64,000 nt of DNA from Streptomyces sp. MRC013. GTDB taxonomy: Bacteria > Actinomycetota > Actinomycetes > Streptomycetales > Streptomycetaceae. How positions within the stretch are numbered: position 1 is the stretch's first letter; every line of letters starts with the position of its first letter. Location of the stretch: NCBI RefSeq assembly GCF_023614235.1, contig NZ_CP094264.1, positions 2,232,001-2,296,000 on the forward strand, written 5' to 3'. The translations under genes were made by a program, and so were the position numbers. The notes below the pieces were generated by a model. That model was not told the DNA's origin. It saw only the letters and a list, made by a program, of their open reading frames with translations, and did not search any database. Below, piece after piece: positions 19,519-27,616 of the stretch.

Positions 19519-20277
19519 CTACGCGCGGCGGTCGGCGTTCGCGTGGATGGCGTCCCGCAGGTGCTCCGCGAGGCCGGGGCGCATGGCGTCGTAGAACGAC
19601 TTGAAGCGCTCGTCGGCGACGTACATGTCGCCCAGGCAGCGGTGTATCTCCTGGGGGCACTCGTAGAACCAGCGGCAGATGTGCTGCCGGTGCTCCTCGG
19701 CCATGGCCACGGCCCGCTCGCCGGAGGGCTCCTCGCCCTCGTCCATCAGCGCCCCGTAGCGGTCGCCCCAGTCCTTCGCCTCGTCCTGGAGGCGCTGCCA
19801 GTCCTCCTTGGTGTAGCGGGCGGTGCGCCGCTGGGACTCGCGGTAGGCCTCGGTGTCGCCCCACCGCTGCTCGACCTCCTCGGCGTACTGCTCGGGGTCG
19901 TGCTCCCCGAACACCTCGAACTTCTCCTCCGGGGTGAGGTTGATGCCCATCTTCTTCGCCTCCATGGCGTGTTCGACGGCCTCGGCCATCCTCTGCAGTT
20001 CGGCGATCCGGGCGGTCAGCAGACCGTGCTGGCGCCGCAGGTGCTCCTGCGGGTCCGTGTCCGGGTCGTCGAGTAAGGCCGCGACCTGGTCGAGCGGGAA
20101 GCCGAGCTCCCGGTAGAACAGGACCTGCTGCAGCCGGTCGAGGTCGTCGTCCTCGTAGCGCCGGTGCCCGGCGCGGCTGCGGCCGCTCGGGGAGAGCAGC
20201 CCTATCTCGTCGTAGTGGTGCAGGGTGCGCACCGTGATCCCGGCGAAACGGGCGACCTGTCCGACGGAGTAGCTCAT
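19519..20277 (-). CDS. MerR-family regulator with TipAS-type ligand domain
   Basis: 252 aa. N-terminal MerR helix-turn-helix (YSVGQVARFAGITVRTLHHYDEIGLL) and dimerisation helix to about 110; then a TipAS-like domain (GDTEAYRESQRRTARYTKEDW, HRQHICRWFYECPQEIHRCLGDMYVADERF). TipAL binds thiopeptide antibiotics and activates its own promoter. The short form is made from an internal start in tipA; the internal Met near 105-110 (MEAKKMGINL) could serve the same purpose, which is inference. ATG 20277 follows GAAGGAG. Confidence 0.92.
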   Translation of the reverse strand: MSYSVGQVARFAGITVRTLHHYDEIGLLSPSGRSRAGHRRYEDDDLDRLQQVLFYRELGFPLDQVAALLDDPDTDPQEHLRRQHGLLTARIAELQRMAEAVEHAMEAKKMGINLTPEEKFEVFGEHDPEQYAEEVEQRWGDTEAYRESQRRTARYTKEDWQRLQDEAKDWGDRYGALMDEGEEPSGERAVAMAEEHRQHICRWFYECPQEIHRCLGDMYVADERFKSFYDAMRPGLAEHLRDAIHANADRRA

Positions 20278-20360
20278 CGCTCACCGCTCCTTCCTCGGTA
20301 CGCCCCTCAGCCTGGTTCCTCACGCCGCGTGAGGTGCAAGCGGCTTTTCCGGGGAGGGCG

Positions 20361-21002
20361 TCAGTCCCGGTCCCCGGGGTGCGGGGAGCCCGTCGCGTAC
20401 GGGTTCTCCCGGCCGTCCGCGAGGACGCCGACGAACGGGGCGCCCTCGCCGGCGAAGGCGTACGCCCCGCTCTCGACGCGCTCGATCAGGCCGCGGGTCC
20501 AGGCGGCGCCCGCGTCGGCCTGGTGGAGCCAGAGGTTCATGATCTCCCCGATGTGCCCCAGCTGCTCGGCGCCCTCCCCGGGCAGGTACTCCCCGGTGAC
20601 GGTGGCCCGCCAGCGCTCCAGGTTCGCGACCCGCTGCCGGAGCAGGGCGACCGCCTCCTCGCGGGGCAGGTCGACGATGAAGCCGAGGGCGGCGGTGAGG
20701 CCGTCGGGCTTCTGGTCGTGCGCCGTGAGGGCCCGGCGGAGCAGGGCGAAGTACTCCTCGGTGCCCCGGTCGGTGATCTCGTACTCGGTGCGGGGCGGGC
20801 CGCCGGCGGTGCTGGGCGCGGTCTCGTGGGCGCGCAGCAGGCCCTGCTTCGCCATCTGCTTCAGGGCGTGGTAGATCGAGCCCGGTTTGGCGTTGGACCA
20901 CTCGTGGGCGCCCCAGTACTCCAGGTCGTTGCGCACCTGGTAGCCGTGTGCCCGCCCGTGCTGGCGGACGGCGCCGAGCACCAGCAGCCGGATCGCCGAC
21001 AT
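20361..21002 (-). CDS. PadR-family transcriptional regulator
   Basis: 213 aa. N-terminal winged helix (RLLVLGAVRQHGRAHGYQVRNDL, GSIYHALKQMAKQGLL) and a C-terminal dimerisation region. PadR proteins usually repress adjacent transporter or detoxification genes. ATG 21002 is preceded by GGAGG. Just upstream of the MerR gene (83 bp) and downstream of the aldehyde dehydrogenase on the same strand, so the dehydrogenase could be part of the same transcript. Ligand unknown. Confidence 0.9.
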   Translation of the reverse strand: MSAIRLLVLGAVRQHGRAHGYQVRNDLEYWGAHEWSNAKPGSIYHALKQMAKQGLLRAHETAPSTAGGPPRTEYEITDRGTEEYFALLRRALTAHDQKPDGLTAALGFIVDLPREEAVALLRQRVANLERWRATVTGEYLPGEGAEQLGHIGEIMNLWLHQADAGAAWTRGLIERVESGAYAFAGEGAPFVGVLADGRENPYATGSPHPGDRD

Positions 21003-21190
21003 CCGCTTCCCCGTCCTCCGTAGCGTGTGGAACCGATGCCGACCAGGGTACGGGCAGGGCGGGGCCGCCCCGGGGGAGAGCGCGCCGCCCCTCGGCGGGC
21101 GCGGCGGCCCGTCCTTCCGGTGGGGCGCGGCGGCCCGGGGCGGGGACCGCCGCGGCCGGGTCCGGTCCGCGGGGAGGCCTGCGGGCCGGA

Positions 21191-22648
21191 TCAGATCGGG
21201 AAGGTGCTGCGCGCGTGCTGGACGGAGATCCACTTCTGCGTGGTGAACGCCTCGACGGTCGCGTCGCCGTTGAGCCGCCCGACGCCGGAGTGCTTCTCGC
21301 CGCCGAAGGGCACGATCGGCTCGTCGTGGACGATGCCGTCGTTGACGTGGATCATGCCCGTGTGGATGCGCCGGGCGAACCGGACCCCGCGCTCGACGTC
21401 GCGGGTGTGGACGCCGCCGCTCAGGCCGTACGGGGTGTCGTTGGCGATGCGGACGGCCTCCTCCTCCCCGTCGAACGGGATGAGGAGGGCGACCGGGCCG
21501 AAGATCTCCTGGGTGAGGACGGGGGCGTCGGCCGGGATGTCGGCCAGCACGGTCGGCGCGACGACGTTGCCCTCGCAGGTGCCGCCCGCCAGCACCGTGG
21601 CGCCGGCCGCGACGGTCTGCTGGACGGCGGCCATGACCGACTCGACCTGGGAGGAGTTGATCAGCGGGCCGACGTGCGTCTCGGGCTCGGACGGGTCGCC
21701 CGTCCGCAGGGCCCGGACCCGTGCGACGAACTTCTCGGTGAACTCGTCGAGGAGGGACCGGTCGACCAGGACGCGGTTGGCGGCCATGCACGCCTGGCCC
21801 TGGTGGACGAAGCGGCTGAACACGGCCGCGTCGACGGCGTAGTCGACGTCCGCGTCGTCGAGGACGACGAGCGCGCTGTTGCCGCCGCACTCCAGGACGG
21901 CCCGCTTGAAGTGGGCGGCGCACACCGTGGCGACGTGCCGGCCGACGCGGTCGGAGCCGGTGAAGGAGATGACGCTGGGGACCGGGTGCTCCAGCAGCGC
22001 GTCGCCGATCTCCGCGATGTCGGTGACGACGACGTTGAGGACGCCGGGCGGCAGCCCCGCCTCCTCGAAGACCTTGGCCAGCATGGTGCCGCCGAGGACC
22101 GGGGTGTTCTGGTGCGGCTTGAGCACCACCGCGTTGCCCAGCGCCAGCGCCGGGGCGACGACCTTCAGCGAGAGCAGGAAGGGGAAGTTGAAGGGGCTGA
22201 TCACGCCGACGACGCCGACCGGCAGCCGGTAGACCCGGTTCTCCTTGCCGTCGATGGGCGACGGGAGGATCCGGCCCTCGGGCCGCAGCGACAGGTGGAT
22301 CGCCTCGCGCATGAACTCCCGGGCGAGGTGGAGTTCGAAGGCCGCCTTGCCGCGCGTGCCGCCGAGTTCCGCGACGATCGCCTCGGCCAGCTCGTCCTCG
22401 CGGTCTTCGATGATCCGCAGGGCCCGCTCGAGAACGCCGCGCCGCGCGTACGGGTTGGTCGCGGCCCACCCGGTCTGCGCCCTCTCGGCGGCGCGGTAGG
22501 CCTGGTCCACCTCGTCGACGGTGGCGACGGTTATGGAGGCGAGCTTCTCCTCGTTGTACGGGTTGAAGTCGATGATGTCCCACGAGCCGCCACCGGCCCG
22601 CCATTCACCGTCGATGTACTGCAGGGCCAGATCTCTGAAGCAGGACAT
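21191..22648 (-). CDS. Aldehyde dehydrogenase (benzaldehyde dehydrogenase-like)
   Basis: 485 aa, full length. NAD(P)-dependent oxidation of aldehydes. Landmarks: SPFNFPFLLSLKVVAPALALGN (cofactor site), FTGSDRVGR, catalytic Glu in LECGGNS near 250 and catalytic Cys in HQGQACMAANR near 284, then EIFGPVA. ATG 22648 (MSCFRDLALQYIDGEW) is preceded by GGAAGGG. Most like the aromatic aldehyde group in the N-terminal and HQGQxCM segments, but the substrate is not fixed by sequence. Confidence 0.92.
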   Translation of the reverse strand: MSCFRDLALQYIDGEWRAGGGSWDIIDFNPYNEEKLASITVATVDEVDQAYRAAERAQTGWAATNPYARRGVLERALRIIEDREDELAEAIVAELGGTRGKAAFELHLAREFMREAIHLSLRPEGRILPSPIDGKENRVYRLPVGVVGVISPFNFPFLLSLKVVAPALALGNAVVLKPHQNTPVLGGTMLAKVFEEAGLPPGVLNVVVTDIAEIGDALLEHPVPSVISFTGSDRVGRHVATVCAAHFKRAVLECGGNSALVVLDDADVDYAVDAAVFSRFVHQGQACMAANRVLVDRSLLDEFTEKFVARVRALRTGDPSEPETHVGPLINSSQVESVMAAVQQTVAAGATVLAGGTCEGNVVAPTVLADIPADAPVLTQEIFGPVALLIPFDGEEEAVRIANDTPYGLSGGVHTRDVERGVRFARRIHTGMIHVNDGIVHDEPIVPFGGEKHSGVGRLNGDATVEAFTTQKWISVQHARSTFPI

Positions 22649-22725
22649 GGCATCCCTTCCGAAGGCCGTGTGGCCCGCAGGGCCGCTTCCGGGCACTTGT
22701 GACGGGACGTCATATTACTTATCCG

Positions 22726-23592
22726 TCAGATGAGTTGAAGAAGGCCTCGGAGGAGATCTCGACTCTCCTCCGGACCGGGGCTGTCCGCGTGGAGCTGCTC
22801 CACCGCGCGCTCGTACTGGGCGACCTCGTCGCGCTTGTCGATGTACAGGGCGCCCGTCAGCTGTTCCAGGTAGACGATGTCCGAGAGGTCGGACTCGGGA
22901 AACCGCAGCATGGTGAAGGCACCGCTCTCCCCGGAGTGCCCGCCAAAGCTGAACGGCATGACCTGGAGCGTGACGTTGGGCCGCTCCGACATCTCGATCA
23001 GGTGCTTCAGCTGGTCGCGCATGACGGACCGGTCGCCGTAGGGGCGGCGCAGCGCGGCCTCGTCGAGAACGGCGTGAAATCGCGGGGCGCGCTCGGCTAC
23101 GAGGACCTTCTGCCGCTCCAGGCGCAGCGCGACGCGGCGGTCGACCTCGGCCGCCGAGCCGGTGGGGCACATCCCGCGGGCGACGACCGCGTGCGCGTAC
23201 GCCTCGGTCTGCAACAGGCCGTGGACGAACTGGACCTCGTAGACGCGGATGAGGGAGGCGGCGCCCTCGAGGCCGACGTACGTCTGGAACCACCCGGGCA
23301 GGACGTCGCCGTAACGGTGCCACCAGCCCGCGACGTTGGCTTCCCGGACGAGGGCCAGCAGCGCCTCGCGCTCCTTCTCGTCGGTCACCCCGTAGAGCGT
23401 GAGCAGGTCCTCCACGTCCCTCGCCTTGAAACTCACCCTTCCCAACTCCAGCCGGCTGATCTTGGATTCGGATGCGCGGATCGAGTAGCCGGCGGCCTCC
23501 CGGGTGATGCCGCGCGATTCGCGCAGCCTCCTCAACTGCGAGCCCAGCAGGATGCGCCGCACCACGGAACCGCCGGATTCGGTCGCGGTCAC
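22726..23592 (-). CDS. XRE-family regulator with DUF5753 (WhiJ-like)
   Basis: 288 aa. Helix-turn-helix at about 12-65 (LGSQLRRLRESRGITREAAGYSIRASESKISRLELGR is split over two helices) and a C-terminal DUF5753 domain (GLLQTEAYAHAVV, ALRRPYGDRSVMRDQLKHLIEM, TGALYIDK). GTG 23592 is chosen since GGGGAGGG lies nine bases upstream. Such proteins pair with a DUF397 partner and an ATP-binding anti-sigma-like protein to control development and antibiotic genes in Streptomyces. Both partners lie next door. Confidence 0.92.
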   Translation of the reverse strand: MTATESGGSVVRRILLGSQLRRLRESRGITREAAGYSIRASESKISRLELGRVSFKARDVEDLLTLYGVTDEKEREALLALVREANVAGWWHRYGDVLPGWFQTYVGLEGAASLIRVYEVQFVHGLLQTEAYAHAVVARGMCPTGSAAEVDRRVALRLERQKVLVAERAPRFHAVLDEAALRRPYGDRSVMRDQLKHLIEMSERPNVTLQVMPFSFGGHSGESGAFTMLRFPESDLSDIVYLEQLTGALYIDKRDEVAQYERAVEQLHADSPGPEESRDLLRGLLQLI

Positions 23593-23896
23593 GTTTCCAA
23601 CCCTCCCCATCGCCGATTTGTACGACGGAGCACCCCCGAGCTCCGAGCAAGCGGATTCTGCCACCAAAACACTTCACCCCGTACGCGCGCGATTACGGAA
23701 CAGCGAGGACTTCGGCCACGGACGCCGGACGGGCCGGAGAAGATATGGCAAGAAACACCACGGGGCGGACAGCTCGGGCACGTGCACGTGCATCTGCCCT
23801 TGCATCTGCCTCCGGCTTTCGGAACGATGGACACCGCGCATCCGCGTAGTCGTTCGTGTTGTCGCACCAGAGCCGCGAATCCGGGGAGTGCCTCGC
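23593..23896. other. Divergent control region of XRE and ATP-binding protein genes
   Basis: 304 bp with no gene on either strand that I accept. Richer in A/T than its flanks and containing the 16-bp element at 23782-23797 plus a second TGCATCTGCC directly after it (23801-23810). Confidence 0.6.
23782..23797 (+). promoter_or_regulatory. Shared 16-bp upstream element, copy 1
   Basis: GTGCACGTGCATCTGC, containing the palindrome TGCACGTGCA. It lies 99 bp before the start of the ATP-binding protein gene, in the same orientation and at nearly the same distance as copy 2 upstream of the DUF397 gene. Candidate binding site for the neighbouring XRE regulator. Confidence 0.55.
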
Positions 23897-24409
23897 ATGG
23901 GGACCAAGGGATCGACCATGCTCAAGCCGTTACGGCAGGGGCCTCCACCGGTCGGCGCCGCGTCCGCGTCCAGTTGGGCGTCGTGCGCGCTGGCCGCCCG
24001 GTACGAGGCGGTGCGCGGGGCGCGCCAGTTCACCCGCACGGTCCTCGGGCAGTGGAAGCTCGACGACCGGCTCGACGACCGGCTCGACGACGTCTCGGTC
24101 GTCGTCTCCGAACTCGTCACCAACGCGCTGCGGCACGCGCTGCCCGGCGGCGCCCCGCACGAGCACCCGCTCGACCCGCCCGTGCGGCTCCACCTGATGC
24201 GCTGGGCGGGCCGCCTCGTCTGCGCGGTGCGCGACCCCAGCCCGGACACGCCCGCGGCGCGCGCGTCCGGCGAGGACCTCTCGGCGGAGTCGGGGCGCGG
24301 GCTGTTCCTGGTCGAGTCGTTCAGCGACGGCTGGGGGTGGCACCCGCTGGCGGGAGCGCTGCGCGGCAAGGTCGTCTGGGCGCTGTTCCGGCTGGCGGAC
24401 CACCCGTAG
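23897..24409 (+). CDS. ATP-binding protein, anti-sigma factor/RsbW-type HATPase
   Basis: 170 aa. GHKL fold: N-box SELVTNALRHAL near 70-81, G1-like CAVRDPS near 113-119, G2-like ESGRGLFLVESF near 134-145. Homologues act as anti-sigma factors or partners of the XRE/DUF397 pair. An in-frame 12-bp tandem repeat (CTCGACGACCGG, 24059-24091) inserts LDDRLDDRLDD before the N-box. ATG 23897 (MGTKGSTMLKPL) has GGGGAG upstream; ATG 23918 after AAGGGA is an alternative. Confidence 0.88.
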   Translation: MGTKGSTMLKPLRQGPPPVGAASASSWASCALAARYEAVRGARQFTRTVLGQWKLDDRLDDRLDDVSVVVSELVTNALRHALPGGAPHEHPLDPPVRLHLMRWAGRLVCAVRDPSPDTPAARASGEDLSAESGRGLFLVESFSDGWGWHPLAGALRGKVVWALFRLADHP

Positions 24410-24480
24410 CCGGACGCCGGTGCGCCGCCGCACCGCAGGAGACGTCGGCCCGAGGCCACGGGGGACTCGTCGCCGATGAG

Positions 24481-24506
24481 AAGGGGCTCCGTCCGCGGAG
24501 CCCCTT
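24481..24506. terminator. Bidirectional terminator
   Basis: AAGGGGCTCCG (24481-24491), loop TCCG, CGGAGCCCCTT (24496-24506): perfect 11-bp stem between the convergent ATP-binding and DUF397 genes. Confidence 0.85.
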
Positions 24507-24533
24507 TCCGCGCGCCCGGGTGGGGCGGGAGGG

Positions 24534-24782
24534 TCATCCGCCGACGAGGTGGTCGAACTCGCCGTCCTTGACGCCCAGCAGCAGCGCCTCGATCTCCGCG
24601 GGGGTGTAGACCAGGGCGGGCCCCTCGGGGAACCGCGAGTTGCGCACCGCCACGTCCCCGCCGGGCAGCTTGGCGAATTCGACGCAGGAGCCCTGCGAAT
24701 TGCTGTGCCGGCTCTTCTGCCAGACGACCCCGTGAAGCTCCGCGGCCGCCATGCCGTTGTACACGTTCAACACGTGGTGCAC
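24534..24782 (-). CDS. DUF397 protein (XRE partner)
   Basis: 82 aa. Typical DUF397: WQKSRHSNSQGSCVEFAKLPGGDVAVRNSR is the core (given in parts: WQKSRHSNSQGSC, then VEFA and VAVRNSRFP), ending YTPAEIEALLLGVKDGEFDHL. GTG 24782 is favoured because GGGGAG lies seven bases upstream; ATG 24752 would remove nine residues seen in homologues. DUF397 proteins act with XRE/DUF5753 regulators, possibly as toxin/antitoxin-like or anti-regulator partners. Confidence 0.88.
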   Translation of the reverse strand: MHHVLNVYNGMAAAELHGVVWQKSRHSNSQGSCVEFAKLPGGDVAVRNSRFPEGPALVYTPAEIEALLLGVKDGEFDHLVGG

Positions 24783-24875
24783 AGGACGCTCCCCGAGTCG
24801 CAGAGGTATATGAGTGAGTGATGTTGCTGGGGTCAACTATCTGGATCATAGCTGCGTTCACCTGCGACTGCGTGA

Positions 24876-24891
24876 GCAGATGCACGTGCAC
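24876..24891 (-). promoter_or_regulatory. Shared 16-bp upstream element, copy 2
   Basis: Exact reverse complement of copy 1, so read on the minus strand it is again GTGCACGTGCATCTGC, 93 bp before the DUF397 start. The rest of 24783-25054 contains no gene but holds this site and the terminator of the ribosomal operon. Confidence 0.55.
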
Positions 24892-24964
24892 AGGCGGTGT
24901 TCCCCCGATTACTGAGACGTGCGCCGGGGCCTCCCGGCTGCGCCTTTTCCGGACGCACGGGAAA

Positions 24965-24999
24965 GGGGCTCCCCCGCGCGTGGAGCGCGGGGAGCCCCC
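24965..24999 (-). terminator. Terminator of the S18/Mrf/L31/L33 operon
   Basis: GGGGCTCCCCC followed by GCGC pairs with GCGC plus GGGGAGCCCCC, with one unpaired base, about 55 bp beyond the rpsR stop. Confidence 0.7.
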
Positions 25000-25054
25000 G
25001 GGCCGAAAAGACGCTGCTCCGCCGGAACCCGGCCGGGTTCCGCTCCGCCCGCTT

Positions 25055-25339
25055 TCAGCGGGCCGCCGACGGGTACGGGAGCAGCGCCATCTCACGGGCG
25101 TTCTTCACGGCCCCGGCCAGCTGCCGCTGCTGCCGGACCGTGACACGGGTCACCCTGCGGCTGCGGATCTTGCCCCGGTCGGAGACGAACCTCCGCAGCA
25201 GCTCGGTGTCCTTGTAGTCGACGTACGCGATCCCGGCCCGGTCCAGGGGGTTCCCCCTGTTCGAGCGGGGCCGGGCACCCGGGGACGAACCGGGGCGGGC
25301 CCCGGCCGGCCCGCGGTCGGCGGAACGGTGCTGGGGCAT
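25055..25339 (-). CDS. rpsR: 30S ribosomal protein S18, zinc-free paralogue
   Basis: 94 aa. S18 core [44 protein letters not shown] (seen in parts) preceded by a Pro/Arg/Gly extension of about 34 residues that is not typical of short S18. No cysteines at all, the mark of the C-minus paralogues that replace zinc ribbons during zinc starvation. ATG 25339 follows GGAGG inside the end of the upstream gene (6-bp gap). Last gene of the minus-strand zinc-responsive operon. Confidence 0.92.
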   Translation of the reverse strand: MPQHRSADRGPAGARPGSSPGARPRSNRGNPLDRAGIAYVDYKDTELLRRFVSDRGKIRSRRVTRVTVRQQRQLAGAVKNAREMALLPYPSAAR

Positions 25340-25345
25340 GGGGGG

Positions 25346-26485
25346 TCAGACCTCCAGGAGGGTGTCGAAGGCGGACGGGAGCCGCTTCCAGGCCGTGCGG
25401 CCGGCGGCGTACTCCGCGTCGGTGAGCAGGCAGGAGCCGAGCAGCTCGGCGAGGTCCTCGCGGTCCAGGCCGGGCGAGGTGAAGACGAGGTGCTGGCAGC
25501 GGTCCCCGAACTCCGGGTCCCAGTCCAGCGCGGCGGCGGCCCGCCGCACCGGCGGTACCGCCTCCCAGGCGGCGTCCGGCAGGGCGGCCAGCCACTGGCC
25601 GGTGCCCTCCACGCACAGGGCGCCGCCCGCCGCGTCCCAGGCGAGCAGCGCGTCGGGCCGGTCCGCGAGCCAGAAGCGGCCGCGGCTGCGCACGGCGGCG
25701 CAGGTCAGGTCCTCCAGCGCCGCGTACAGCCGCCCGGGGTGGAAGGGCCGGCGGGCGCGCCACACGAACGTGCCCACGCCCGCCGCGTCCGCCTCCTGCG
25801 GCAGGAGCGCGCAGGCCGGGTGCTGGGCGGCGGCCGCGGCCTCCACGTCGAACCCGGCGAGGACGGCGGCGGCCAGGTCCCCGCCCGGTACGGCCACGTG
25901 GCGGGCGGTCGGGTGGAGCTGGGCGAGCAGCGCGCGGTCCTCGTCGTCGGCGTCCGGGCTGTCCAGGACGGCGAGCACCGGCGCGTACTCCAGCTGGCGG
26001 GCCCAGGTGTCGGCGACCGTCCGCCGGTCCGAGGCGGCGGCCGCGAGCCCGGCGTCCGCCAGGTCGTCGCCGTCGCCCAGGTACGGCAGGACCAGCGCGG
26101 GGTCCACGGCGGTGACGACCCCGGTCAGGTCGAGCCCGGAGGCGGCCACGACCTCGGCCGTCCCCTTGGGCTCGACCGAGTCCCACAGCTCCACGACGGC
26201 GAGCCGGGTCAGGCCGGCTCCGGCGAGCCGTTCCAGCTCGGGCACCAGGTCCTCGCGGAGCGCGCAGCAGGCGCAGTCGTCGACCAGCGGCGCCTCGCCG
26301 GTGGAGAGCACGCCGGTCGCGTCGCGGACCGTCCGGACGACCGTGCCGCGCTCCGCGGCGGTGGACAGGTCGTGGTGGAGCGCGACGCTGCCCGGTACGG
26401 AGGCGAGCAACCGGTCGACGGCGGCGCGCCGGGCGTCGGCGTGGAGTCCGCCGACGAGGGCGACGGAAAGCGGGACGGACGGCAT
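25346..26485 (-). CDS. mrf: CobW/COG0523-like protein, Mrf type (ribosome remodelling under zinc limitation)
   Basis: 379 aa. Belongs to the COG0523 family by the CxCC metal motif (DDCACCALREDL near 73-84) and the C-terminal CobW_C region (RPFHPGRLYAALEDL). The place where a Walker A P-loop is expected reads ALVGGLHADARRAAVDRL, lacking GxxGxGKT, so nucleotide binding is doubtful. In mycobacteria the homologue Mrf acts with C-minus ribosomes and a hibernation factor. ATG 26485 overlaps the L31 stop by one base (TGATG). Confidence 0.85.
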   Translation of the reverse strand: MPSVPLSVALVGGLHADARRAAVDRLLASVPGSVALHHDLSTAAERGTVVRTVRDATGVLSTGEAPLVDDCACCALREDLVPELERLAGAGLTRLAVVELWDSVEPKGTAEVVAASGLDLTGVVTAVDPALVLPYLGDGDDLADAGLAAAASDRRTVADTWARQLEYAPVLAVLDSPDADDEDRALLAQLHPTARHVAVPGGDLAAAVLAGFDVEAAAAAQHPACALLPQEADAAGVGTFVWRARRPFHPGRLYAALEDLTCAAVRSRGRFWLADRPDALLAWDAAGGALCVEGTGQWLAALPDAAWEAVPPVRRAAAALDWDPEFGDRCQHLVFTSPGLDREDLAELLGSCLLTDAEYAAGRTAWKRLPSAFDTLLEV

Positions 26486-26781
26486 CAGCGGACCTCGCGC
26501 CGCCCGGCGCTCCCGGCGGGACCGGAGGCGCCGGCGCCCGCCGCGCCGTAGCGGCGCTCGAAGCGCTCCACGCGCCCGGCCGTGTCGAGGACGCGCGCCT
26601 GGCCGGTGTAGAAGGGGTGGCTCGCCGAGGAGATCTCGACGTCGACGACCGGGTAGGTGCGGCCGTCCTCCCACTCCACGGTCTTGTCGCCGGTCATGGT
26701 GGACCGGGTGAGGAAGGCGAAGCCGCCCGCCCGGTCGCGGAAGACGACGGGGCCGTACGGGGGGTGGATTCCGGGCTTCAC
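26485..26781 (-). CDS. rpmE2: 50S ribosomal protein L31 type B, zinc-free
   Basis: 98 aa. [16 protein letters not shown], then FLTRSTM and [14 protein letters not shown] identify type B L31. No CxxC motif. A Gly/Ala/Ser-rich tail of about 20 residues follows FERRYG. GTG 26781 is used with GAGGAG upstream, lying in the end of the L33 gene. Confidence 0.93.
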   Translation of the reverse strand: MKPGIHPPYGPVVFRDRAGGFAFLTRSTMTGDKTVEWEDGRTYPVVDVEISSASHPFYTGQARVLDTAGRVERFERRYGAAGAGASGPAGSAGRREVR

Positions 26782-26786
26782 GGGGG

Positions 26787-26951
26787 TCAGCGCTCCTCTC
26801 GGAAGTTGACGTGCCGGCCGGCGACCGGGTCGTACTTGCGCAGGGTCAGGCGGTCGGGGTCGTTCCGGCGGTTCTTGCGGGTCACGTAGGTGTAACCGGT
26901 TCCGGCGGTGGACCGGAGCCTGATGATCGGGCGTAGTTCGTCGCGGGCCAT
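26787..26951 (-). CDS. rpmG: 50S ribosomal protein L33, zinc-free
   Basis: 54 aa. [19 protein letters not shown] followed by [16 protein letters not shown] and RKYDP is a complete L33 without cysteines. First gene of the minus-strand zinc-responsive operon, 11 bp from the Zur-type palindrome. Confidence 0.95.
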   Translation of the reverse strand: MARDELRPIIRLRSTAGTGYTYVTRKNRRNDPDRLTLRKYDPVAGRHVNFREER

Positions 26952-26962
26952 GGGGGTACAGT

Positions 26963-26983
26963 AAATGGAAACGGTTTCCATTT
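26963..26983. promoter_or_regulatory. Zur-type operator palindrome between rpmG and rpmB
   Basis: A 21-bp perfect palindrome around one central base, AAATGGAAAC-G-GTTTCCATTT. The inner 15 bp TGGAAACGGTTTCCA matches the Streptomyces Zur box type TGAAAATGATTTTCA at 11 positions. It sits between the two divergent sets of C-minus ribosomal genes, as expected for zinc-dependent repression by Zur. Confidence 0.8.
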
Positions 26984-27013
26984 CCAAGAAAGTGTTCCGA
27001 GAGGTAGGTCACC

Positions 27014-27250
27014 TTGTCCGCCCACTGCCAGCTGACCGGCGCCCGTCCGGGCTTCGGCAACGACGTCTCCCACTCCCACCGGCGCACCCCCCGCCGCTTC
27101 GACCCCAACATCCAGCGCAAGCGCTACTGGCTGCCCGGCGAGGGCCGCCACGTCCGGCTCACCCTCAGCGCCCGCGCCGTCAAGACCGTCGACGTGATCG
27201 GCGTCGAGGCCGCCGTCGCCCGCATCCGCGCCCGGGGGGTGAAGGTCTGA
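27014..27250 (+). CDS. rpmB: 50S ribosomal protein L28, zinc-free type
   Basis: 78 aa. [21 protein letters not shown], in two parts, then [19 protein letters not shown] and ending [15 protein letters not shown]. No CxxC pair (a single Cys at position 5). TTG 27014 is the only start consistent with the conserved MSAHCQ N-terminus; AGGTAGG is upstream. Its stop overlaps rpsN by one base (TGATG). Confidence 0.93.
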   Translation: MSAHCQLTGARPGFGNDVSHSHRRTPRRFDPNIQRKRYWLPGEGRHVRLTLSARAVKTVDVIGVEAAVARIRARGVKV

Positions 27251-27555
27251 TGGCGAAGAAGAGCAAGGTCGCGCGCAACGAGCGGCGCAAGGCCGTCGTC
27301 GAGCGGTACGCCGCCCGCCGCGCCGAACTCAAGGAGCTCATCCGCCGTCCGGGCACCCCGGAGGCGCAGCGCCTCGCCGCGCAGGCCGAGTTGCGCCGCC
27401 AGCCGCGCGACGCCAGCCCCACGCGGATCCGCAACCGGGACGCCGTCGACGGCCGGCCCCGGGGCCACCTGCGGAAGTTCGGCGTCTCACGGGTCCGCCT
27501 GCGCGAACAGGCGCACGCCGGTTTCCTCCCCGGCGTGCGCAAGTCCTCCTGGTAG
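27250..27555 (+). CDS. rpsN: 30S ribosomal protein S14, zinc-free long form
   Basis: 101 aa. [20 protein letters not shown] at the start and [21 protein letters not shown], ending LPGVRKSSW, identify the long, cysteine-free S14. Coupled to rpmB and divergent from the L33/L31 operon across the Zur-type site. Confidence 0.95.
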   Translation: MAKKSKVARNERRKAVVERYAARRAELKELIRRPGTPEAQRLAAQAELRRQPRDASPTRIRNRDAVDGRPRGHLRKFGVSRVRLREQAHAGFLPGVRKSSW

Positions 27556-27616
27556 TACCGCGGATCCCTCCTGGTAGCTTGGCGCGGTCCGATCAACCGA
27601 CAAGGGGGACTCGATC

